A stretch of DNA of 5,881 nucleotides, taken from assembly GCA_934249275.1 (NCBI GenBank), contig CAKQKT010000104.1, positions 1-5,881 on the forward strand, in the 5' to 3' direction. A program made the translations under genes and the position numbers. Under the pieces are notes generated by a model, which did no database searches, was not told the origin of the DNA, and saw nothing but the letters and a program-made list of their open reading frames with translations. Shown piece by piece: positions 1 through 5,111 of this stretch; position 1 is the first letter of the stretch, and every line of letters starts with the position of its first letter. The DNA is from an uncultured Sutterella sp. (lineage in GTDB: Bacteria; Pseudomonadota; Gammaproteobacteria; Burkholderiales; Burkholderiaceae_F).

Positions 1-1302
1 AACGAAGCCTGGCAGCTCGCCATTCATCAGGGCGACTCCTGGGTTGCCCACCGCATTCAGGACGACGAAGTCGTCTACATCCCGAACAACTTCATGATGG
101 ACAAGGTTGACCTCAAGGACAAGGCCAACTGGATCGTCGAACCGAAGCAGCTCGAACGCGCCATCAAGGACGGCCGTCAGGATCCGAAGAGCTCCATCTA
201 CAACTGGCGCAAGATCGTGGCTCCGGAATCCATCCGTGCCGAACGCTGGAACGCCAACCGCAACGTTCTCGCTCAGAAGTTCCTCACCGGCGTCGAATAC
301 AACGATCCGGAAAAGTTCCCGTACAGCTTCAAGCTTGACCACAAGCTCGGCGTCAAGGATGCCATGGAGCTTCTCCGCCAGCACGAAGAGTACATCGGCG
401 AGGATCAGGAACTCTATCACTCCAAGTCCGAAGGCATCTGCCGTACGACGTCTCACGACTCCATTGTTTACAACCTGACGAAGGATCCGACGCTCACGGA
501 AGCCTGGAAGACGCTCGGCCGTCCGTGCCAGTCCGTTTACATCCCGGTTTACCCGCTCGCCGGTCCTGCCAAGGGCACGTCCTTCCTTGACGGCGCCACG
601 GCCACGAAGGAACACTTCGCCGGCACGCCGTCGATGTTCGACTACCGCGCCGACTTCGCTCCGCATGCCGTCTTCAGCGCTTCCAACAACGCCATCGACT
701 ACCTGCGCGCTGACGAACTTGCCAAGCGCACGAAGCTCATCCACGAACAGGAAGCCGCCTTCATGGCCGAACGTCCGGCCGTGACGAAGAAGGCCGCCTC
801 CCTCAAGGGTGAAGAACGCACGAAGTTCCTGCACGACTACAACGAAGCCGCCTACCAGAAGGTTCTTGGCATCATGAAGGCTGAAAACGCCCGCCTGATG
901 CCGATGAAGGTTGAAATCCTCAACAAGGTCATCCGCACCGACCATGACGACGACGTTCAGTTCGTTCTGTACGGCTCCAAGGATCACGAAGTTCTCGGCA
1001 CGAACAAGTCCGCCACCCGCGCCGGCATGGGCGCCTACCAGCTCGGCGCCACCCGTCCGTGGAAGGACTTCGCTGCTCCCACGAAGATGGAATACAAGGA
1101 CGTCAACAAGGACGGCAACATGGACGTCGTCTTCACGTTCAAGTCCAAGGACCTCGGCTTCGCCACGGTTCCGGGCGCCATCATGGACATGTGGCTCTTC
1201 ACGCAGGTCAACGGCCATCGCGTGACTGGCTTCGACGCCGTTCCGGTTCAGACCGACAAGGTTGTCAAGGGTGTTTCCCGCGACGGCAAGACCCTGCTCT
1301 AA
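1..1302 (+). CDS. C69 (U34) family dipeptidase, C-terminal part, 5' end outside the window
   Basis: The frame is open from base 1 to a TAA at 1300-1302, giving 433 visible residues. The ATG at 94 is internal, because the family-like stretch WVAHRIQDD (visible residues 14-22), followed by an asparagine-rich turn, lies before it. Other family-like segments are GICRTTSHDS (145-154) and RPCQSVYIPVYP (174-185), which resemble the conserved 'R-TT-H-S' and 'P-SV-iP-Y' blocks of Peptidase_C69. Family members are Ntn-fold cysteine dipeptidases; the nucleophilic Cys lies near the mature N-terminus and is not visible, so activity cannot be judged. From about residue 302 the protein continues into a beta-rich module with a DxNxDGxxxD-type loop (D367, N369, D371, G372, D375), like calcium-binding loops of secreted proteins. 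Codon choice is extreme (Lys essentially all AAG, Asn AAC, Phe TTC), suggesting high expression. A terminator follows 41 bases after the stop. The family call is fairly sure; substrate and location are inferred. Confidence 0.85.
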   Translation, partial: NEAWQLAIHQGDSWVAHRIQDDEVVYIPNNFMMDKVDLKDKANWIVEPKQLERAIKDGRQDPKSSIYNWRKIVAPESIRAERWNANRNVLAQKFLTGVEYNDPEKFPYSFKLDHKLGVKDAMELLRQHEEYIGEDQELYHSKSEGICRTTSHDSIVYNLTKDPTLTEAWKTLGRPCQSVYIPVYPLAGPAKGTSFLDGATATKEHFAGTPSMFDYRADFAPHAVFSASNNAIDYLRADELAKRTKLIHEQEAAFMAERPAVTKKAASLKGEERTKFLHDYNEAAYQKVLGIMKAENARLMPMKVEILNKVIRTDHDDDVQFVLYGSKDHEVLGTNKSATRAGMGAYQLGATRPWKDFAAPTKMEYKDVNKDGNMDVVFTFKSKDLGFATVPGAIMDMWLFTQVNGHRVTGFDAVPVQTDKVVKGVSRDGKTLL

Positions 1303-1343
1303 TCTGACAGCTTGAGTCCGCACAGACGTTCAGGGCTGTGCTT

Positions 1344-1383
1344 AGGTCCCCGATTTTAGGTCATGGAATCGGGGACCTTTTTT
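1344..1383 (+). terminator. Rho-independent terminator of the C69 dipeptidase gene
   Basis: A perfect inverted repeat has its left arm GGTCCCCGATT at 1345-1355 and right arm AATCGGGGACC at 1367-1377, around an 11-base loop. It is followed directly by six T residues (1378-1383); A1344 can also pair with T1378. This is a textbook intrinsic terminator for plus-strand transcription. The left flank has no A-run, so it should not work well for the convergent ATPase gene. Confidence 0.93.
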
Positions 1384-1394
1384 ATCTGCATCGT

Positions 1395-1420
1395 GCGGCT
1401 GCGACATCGCAGCAAGCCGC
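1395..1420 (-). other. Hairpin abutting the ATPase stop codon
   Basis: GCTGCGA (1398-1404) and TCGCAGC (1407-1413) form a perfect 7-bp inverted repeat around CA. The outer GCGGC (1395-1399) can pair with GCCGC (1416-1420) if four bases bulge. It starts at the base next to the ATPase stop (1421-1423, minus strand). No T-run follows on the minus strand, so it is not a canonical terminator. It may stabilise the 3' end or act as a weak or Rho-assisted end. Confidence 0.4.
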
Positions 1421-2575
1421 TCAAGACTCAAGCATTCGCCTCTGTCCGCATTCGTGACGGCTCTGCAGCCAGGACCTGAAGAAGTCATCCTCCACGCGCA
1501 GGCTGCCGTCGACTTCCTTCATGACCAACCCGACTTGCACAAGTCTGCGCACGCCGGATTGAACGCTTGAGACGCTTCCAAGCCCGTAACGCGTGCAGAA
1601 GTCATGGCTCGCGACCATCCGCGCACGCCCTTCCCCGGCAATCGCCTGCAACAGCCTCTTCTGATAGTCGCTGACGTCGGCGAAAAGCTCGTAATAAAAC
1701 GATTCGAGACGTCCTTGAATCTCCGTCTCAGCCCGCATCAAGTGCGCTGCCGTTGCAGTCTCCCCGACCTCAACAATGTTGAAAAGCGCGTTCAGGACAT
1801 AGTGGACGAACCGCGCTACGCCATCAAGCTTCTCGAAAATTGATCTGAAGATCTCGTCGGGCAATGTTCTGCCGGCTCTGCGGAAATGCGTCTTGGCAAA
1901 GTCCCGATATTCGGCTTCCGGAATGGACTCCAGCTTCATGAAGACGGCGCTCTGAAAGAACGGCCGATCGCTCCTGAGGAACATGTCCGCCAGCACGTCG
2001 CTTCGGCTCCCTGCGAAGATCATCCTGACATTCGGCGCACGCTGCACCAGGCTTCGAATCAGAGCTTCGCTCGTTTGATCGCGATAGTTCGCCACTTGCT
2101 GGAATTCGTCAAGAGCGAGAATCACGGGCCGGTCCAGGCCGTCGAAGAACTCAAGCAGCTGCCGAAGCGCCGGCTCCGGCGCCTTCACCGCGCCGAACCC
2201 GATCGTCAGTTTCGGATTCATGTCGTCATCAAGCTGAACCCGAAGCTCGACGGACGAGAGCTTCCTTCTCAGCACCGGGAGCCAGCTCGGACGTTGTTCG
2301 TTGGCCTCGCGCAGGACTGCACTGCAGAGATGATGCGCCAGGCTCTCCGGCGAGTGCGTCAGCCGAACATCAATATGGAAGCAATAAAACGCCTGCCTAA
2401 CGTCTGGCAGGCTGAAGAGATGCTTGATGAGAGTCGTCTTGCCCACGCCTTTCCTGCCGGCCATCACCACATTGCGGCCGTTCTCAACGTGTGCCTTGAG
2501 AAGCGCCGTTTCTTCGGCTCTTCCACAAAAGAATTCCGGCGAATATTTGCCGAGAACGAAAGGATTGTCCTGCAT
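1421..2575 (-). CDS. AAA/STAND-like P-loop ATPase (Arch_ATPase/MNS type), function unknown
   Basis: This complete 384-aa protein begins NPFVLGKYSPEFFCGR, the 'NPF-x-G...F-x-R-x-x-E' lead-in of archaeal-ATPase-like P-loop proteins. Walker A is GRKGVGKTT (residues 40-48) and Walker B is VILALDEF (151-158, D156/E157). A sensor-like strand IFAGS (186-190) is followed by MF-x-RSDRPFFQS (198-209), a signature I associate with the AAA ATPases expanded in Bacteroidetes. The C-terminal part (about 300-370, including SVSSVQSGVRRL and VEDDFFRSWL) looks like a winged-helix domain. There is no signal peptide or membrane segment, so it should be cytoplasmic. The start at 2575 has only a weak purine-rich AAGAAAG just upstream. 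Codons are mixed (AAA, TAT, TTT, TGT, AGA occur), unlike the biased dipeptidase gene. It stands alone, convergent with the dipeptidase and divergent from the aminopeptidase. Relatives are often annotated only as ATP-binding protein. An NTP-driven regulatory or DNA-associated role is possible but unproven. Confidence 0.88.
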   Translation of the reverse strand: MQDNPFVLGKYSPEFFCGRAEETALLKAHVENGRNVVMAGRKGVGKTTLIKHLFSLPDVRQAFYCFHIDVRLTHSPESLAHHLCSAVLREANEQRPSWLPVLRRKLSSVELRVQLDDDMNPKLTIGFGAVKAPEPALRQLLEFFDGLDRPVILALDEFQQVANYRDQTSEALIRSLVQRAPNVRMIFAGSRSDVLADMFLRSDRPFFQSAVFMKLESIPEAEYRDFAKTHFRRAGRTLPDEIFRSIFEKLDGVARFVHYVLNALFNIVEVGETATAAHLMRAETEIQGRLESFYYELFADVSDYQKRLLQAIAGEGRARMVASHDFCTRYGLGSVSSVQSGVRRLVQVGLVMKEVDGSLRVEDDFFRSWLQSRHECGQRRMLES

Positions 2576-2605
2576 CTTTCTTGACCTTGTTCATTGCGGA
2601 TGCCT

Positions 2606-2652
2606 GATTATTCACTTCCGAATAATCCAACTTTGAATAGTCTCGAATAACC
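2606..2652. promoter_or_regulatory. Operator-like cluster: one perfect dyad plus two extra half-sites
   Basis: GATTATTC (2606-2613) and GAATAATC (2620-2627) are perfect inverted 8-mers separated by six bases. Two further direct copies of the right half follow: GAATAGTC (2635-2642) and GAATAACC (2645-2652). The four GAATA-type half-sites lie in the 176-bp gap between the divergent ATPase and aminopeptidase starts, where an operator for either gene would be expected. No T-run follows, so it is not a terminator. The regulator is unknown; autoregulation by the ATPase or control by an unlinked repressor are guesses. Confidence 0.5.
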
Positions 2653-2674
2653 TCGGAGTCTCAGGACAATTTGC

Positions 2675-2705
2675 TTCACAAGCTTCTGGCAGTCCGAAGT
2701 ATCAT
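2675..2705 (+). promoter_or_regulatory. Candidate sigma70 promoter for the aminopeptidase
   Basis: TTCACA (2675-2680) matches the -35 consensus at five of six positions, and TATCAT (2700-2705) matches the -10 consensus at five of six. The 19-base spacer is longer than the ideal 17. Transcription would start near 2712, leaving about 40 bases of leader before the ATG at 2752. An alternative, TTGACC (2581-2586) with GATTAT (2606-2611), also has a 19-base spacer and overlaps the dyad. No convincing promoter was found for the minus-strand ATPase. Confidence 0.35.
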
Positions 2706-2751
2706 GGTTGAAGGCGCACTGCGCTTCTGGTCCTTTTTCTGCGAGATCATC

Positions 2752-4566
2752 ATGAACACTACCGCAAAACTGGCTGCTCTGCGCCGGCTCATGAAGGAAG
2801 CCGGCATTGCCGCAACCTACGTCGGCACCACCGACCCGCATCAGTCCGAAGCCGTCGCGGCGCACTGGAAATCCGTGCAATGGCTGACGGGATTCACCGG
2901 AAGCATGGGCTACGCCGTCATCACCGACGACGCGGCCGAGTTCTGGACCGACGGCCGATACAAGACGCAGGCCCTGCGGGAAATTCCGGAAGGCACCTTT
3001 CACGTCAATTCCATATCCGATGCCGGGACGCCCGACTGGGATGCATGGCTCATGACGAAGCTCAAGCCCGGCGATGCGCTCGCGCTTGACGGGGAGGTGC
3101 TGAGCGAAGCCATGCTGAGAATCTTCCGCGCAAAGCTTCCGGTCAAAGGATTGAAGTTTGCCTGCGAGCGCAGCCTCGTCGGTGAAATCTGGGCGGACCG
3201 TCCTTCCATTCCCACCGATCCGGTTTGGGAAATGGCGCCTGAATATGCCGTTGAGACGCGTGCGCAGAAGCTCTCCAGGCTTCGTGCCAAGCTTGCCCAA
3301 TACGGCGCCGACGCCTCGACGCTATTGTGCTGCCTCGACGACATTGCCTGGCTCACGAACCTGCGCGGGAACGACAATCCGCTCTATCCGCTTTTCCACG
3401 CCTATGCCTGGGTCAGCCGCACCGAAGCGCATCTCTGCACCGATCTCAACAAGCTTTCCGGCCCAATCAAGGCGGCGCTTACAGCTGACGGCTGGACGCT
3501 TCATGAATATCAGGCAATTCGAGAAGTGGTGCAGTCCGTTGATTCGGCTCTGCTCTACGTTGACCCATTCAAGACGCCGTTCGGGCTCTATGAGGCCGTG
3601 CCTCAAAATACAACCGTCAGAGACGGTCCCGATCTAGCAACTGCGCTCAAGGCCTGCAAGACGCCGGGCGAACAGGCGAACATCCGGCTTGCCAATCTGC
3701 ATGAAGGCGCAGCCGTCGTGCGCCTCATGCGCTGGATCGAAGCCAATGCGGCGTCGGGCAGCCTTGACGAATATGCCGTCGGCCAAAAGCTCGAAGACTT
3801 CCGCAGGCTCTCCCCGCTATATCTGCAGCCTGCCAACATTCCAATCGTCGGCTACGGCGAGAATGCCGCGCTGCCTCACTATCGTCCTTCGAAGACGATG
3901 TCTGCGCCAATCGCTCCGAAAGGCTTTCTCCTCTTTGACGTCTGCGCGCAGTATCTATGCGGGACGACAGACCTGACGCGAACCGTTGCCATCGGCGACC
4001 TGACCGACGAAATGAAGATGGACTATACGATTGCGCTCAAGGCGCACATCGCCCTCGCCCGCCAGAAATTCCCTGTCGGAACCACGGGCAACCTGCTCGA
4101 CGCCGTCGTCAAGTCCGCCTATTGGAACCGCGGCATGGACTTCGGCCACGGCACCGGCCACGGAATGGGCTACGTGATGAATGTGCATGAAGGCCCGGGC
4201 AAAATCATTATCGAATACGCTCAGCTCTTCCCGTATGCCCGTCAGACCGCGCTTGAACCCGGCATGCTCTTTTCCAACGAACCCGGCGTTTACAAGCCCG
4301 GTCGCCACGGCATCCGCATCGAGAATTCGATCCTCGTCCGTGAAGAGGAAAAGACGGAATTCGGCCAATTCCTGGGCTTCGAGACGGTAACCTTCCTTCC
4401 CTATGAAGCGAAGGCCATCGTTCTTTCAGAGCTCTCGGACGACGAAATCGATTGGATCAATGCCTACCATGAGGCGGTTTATACAAAGCTTTCGCCGCTC
4501 CTGAACGACGAAGAGCGCGCCTGGCTCAAGGAGAAGACTCAGGCAATCTCGAGGCCAACGATTTGA
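2752..4566 (+). CDS. Xaa-Pro aminopeptidase, long M24B type
   Basis: The enzyme removes an N-terminal residue preceding proline and uses a two-metal site. The 604-aa length fits the three-domain long form (eukaryotic XPNPEP1-like) rather than the roughly 440-aa E. coli PepP. Creatinase-type N-terminal motifs are TTDPHQSE (26-33), WLTGFTGS (44-51) and WTDGRY (65-70); the second domain carries LRGND (204-208). The catalytic domain has all five expected metal ligands: D396, D407 (GTTDLTRT), H470 (HGTGHGMG), E510 (NEPGVY) and E524 (GIRIEN), plus H466 and H479 (NVHEGP). The usual Asp-Ser-Gly after the first ligand is Asp-Val-Cys here. No signal peptide is seen, so it should be cytoplasmic. The start at 2752 is chosen because family homology begins at once and GAGA (2743-2746) gives a weak ribosome site; TTG 2671 and ATG 2704 would add an unrelated tail. 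It is a single-gene unit, divergent from the ATPase. Confidence 0.95.
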   Translation: MNTTAKLAALRRLMKEAGIAATYVGTTDPHQSEAVAAHWKSVQWLTGFTGSMGYAVITDDAAEFWTDGRYKTQALREIPEGTFHVNSISDAGTPDWDAWLMTKLKPGDALALDGEVLSEAMLRIFRAKLPVKGLKFACERSLVGEIWADRPSIPTDPVWEMAPEYAVETRAQKLSRLRAKLAQYGADASTLLCCLDDIAWLTNLRGNDNPLYPLFHAYAWVSRTEAHLCTDLNKLSGPIKAALTADGWTLHEYQAIREVVQSVDSALLYVDPFKTPFGLYEAVPQNTTVRDGPDLATALKACKTPGEQANIRLANLHEGAAVVRLMRWIEANAASGSLDEYAVGQKLEDFRRLSPLYLQPANIPIVGYGENAALPHYRPSKTMSAPIAPKGFLLFDVCAQYLCGTTDLTRTVAIGDLTDEMKMDYTIALKAHIALARQKFPVGTTGNLLDAVVKSAYWNRGMDFGHGTGHGMGYVMNVHEGPGKIIIEYAQLFPYARQTALEPGMLFSNEPGVYKPGRHGIRIENSILVREEEKTEFGQFLGFETVTFLPYEAKAIVLSELSDDEIDWINAYHEAVYTKLSPLLNDEERAWLKEKTQAISRPTI

Positions 4567-4596
4567 CTTTGATTCGACTCGTCTGACCCAAGAATA

Positions 4597-4631
4597 CGAA
4601 GGCCGCGTTCATGCTGCAGACGCGGCCTTCG
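4597..4631 (+). terminator. Hairpin downstream of the aminopeptidase gene
   Basis: A perfect 12-bp inverted repeat, CGAAGGCCGCGT (4597-4608) and ACGCGGCCTTCG (4620-4631), encloses an 11-base loop. It lies 30 bases after the aminopeptidase stop. On the plus strand it is followed by AAAACAAAG rather than a T-run, so its termination strength is uncertain. It may mainly protect the 3' end. On the minus strand it is followed by TATTCTTG, so it could also act as a back-up stop for transcription coming from the right. Confidence 0.6.
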
Positions 4632-4666
4632 AAAACAAAGGGATCCGTTCGATTGCCTGGCCGTAG

Positions 4667-5009
4667 AGGCTCAGGCAGGCTCAAACTCCACAAAATCCAC
4701 GAACAGCATAACCTACGAGAGCCGCTAGTTTTCCCTGTGGCACAGGCTCATGCAGCCACAACCACCACAAAATCCGCGAGCAGCATAACCTACGAGAATC
4801 GCTAGCTTTCCCTGCGGCACAGGCGAATGCAGCCACAACCGCCACAAAATCCGCATCCAGCACAACCCACGGAAACCGCTAGCTTTCCCTGCGGCACAGG
4901 CGAATGTAGCCACAACAACCGCAAAATCCGCGAACGGCATAACCTACGGGAAGCGCTAGCTTTCCCTGTGGCACAGGCGAATATATCCACAACCGCCACA
5001 GAATCCGCG
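4667..5009. repeat. Tandem array of 77-bp repeats: four full units with degenerate edges
   Basis: Four units of exactly 77 bp run 4688-4764, 4765-4841, 4842-4918 and 4919-4995, with no insertions or deletions between them. By eye, compared pairs differ at about 9-11 positions (roughly 85-88% identity). Blocks invariant in all four are CAAAATCC near the unit start, GCTAG, TTTCCCTG, GGCACAGGC and CCACAAC near the end. A partial fifth unit starts at 4996 with about 14 recognisable bases. An in-register decayed piece precedes unit 1 at 4667-4687 (16 of 21 positions match). Each unit holds a dyad of the type CCTGTG-G-CACAGG, perfect in unit 1 (4734-4746) and unit 4 and with one change in units 2 and 3. 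Since 77 is not a multiple of three, the array is not a protein repeat. It fills most of the 545-bp convergent gap (4567-5111), where no gene is supported. Function is unknown. Confidence 0.93.
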
Positions 5010-5037
5010 CTCAATCGCTTTCCGGCAAGAAAGACCA

Positions 5038-5068
5038 AAGGCCGCGTTCCTCACGGAATCGCGGCCTT
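5038..5068 (-). terminator. Intrinsic terminator of the TTT substrate-binding protein gene
   Basis: AAGGCCGCG (5038-5046) pairs with CGCGGCCTT (5060-5068), and the inner TTCC/GGAA pair extends the stem past a single-base bulge. Read on the minus strand, the hairpin begins 43 bases after the stop codon and is followed by the T-rich TTTGGTCTTTCTT. It therefore fits a terminator for the minus-strand gene. The weaker T content on the plus side (CGTCTTGG) could allow some bidirectional action. Confidence 0.78.
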
Positions 5069-5111
5069 CGTCTTGGCTTCAAGCCTCGGTCAAAGACCGA
5101 GCCCTGCTCTC

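Noticed and set aside
94..1302. The ATG at 94 as the real start of the dipeptidase
   Set aside because: The frame stays open and family-like (WVAHRIQDD) back to base 1, so the gene begins outside the window.
1886..2584. 232-residue plus-strand open frame opposite the ATPase gene
   Set aside because: It is antisense to a protein with clear Walker motifs and has no recognisable domain. Long antisense frames are expected in G+C-rich genes.
2671..2751. Earlier aminopeptidase starts at TTG 2671 or ATG 2704
   Set aside because: The extra residues do not resemble the family N-terminus, neither site has a clear ribosome-binding sequence, and the candidate promoter elements lie inside this stretch.
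2608..3300. 230-residue minus-strand open frame overlapping the aminopeptidase start
   Set aside because: It is antisense to conserved aminopeptidase motifs, has no recognisable domain, and would run through the divergent regulatory region.
4983..4991. DnaA box (ATATCCACA, one mismatch to TTATCCACA), suggesting a replication origin or iterons
   Set aside because: Only this one copy is close. The matching positions in other units read GCAGCCACA or GTAGCCACA, and no replication gene is nearby.
4688..5009. CRISPR array
   Set aside because: The whole 77-bp unit repeats with no distinct unique spacers, and no cas genes are in the window.
4681..5038. Cys-rich minus-strand open frames of 60-78 residues across the tandem array
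   Set aside because: The 77-bp period shifts frame in each unit, so the same DNA is read in all three frames in turn. There is no good ribosome site, and the differences between units do not follow codon positions. The frames are by-products of a stop-poor repeat.
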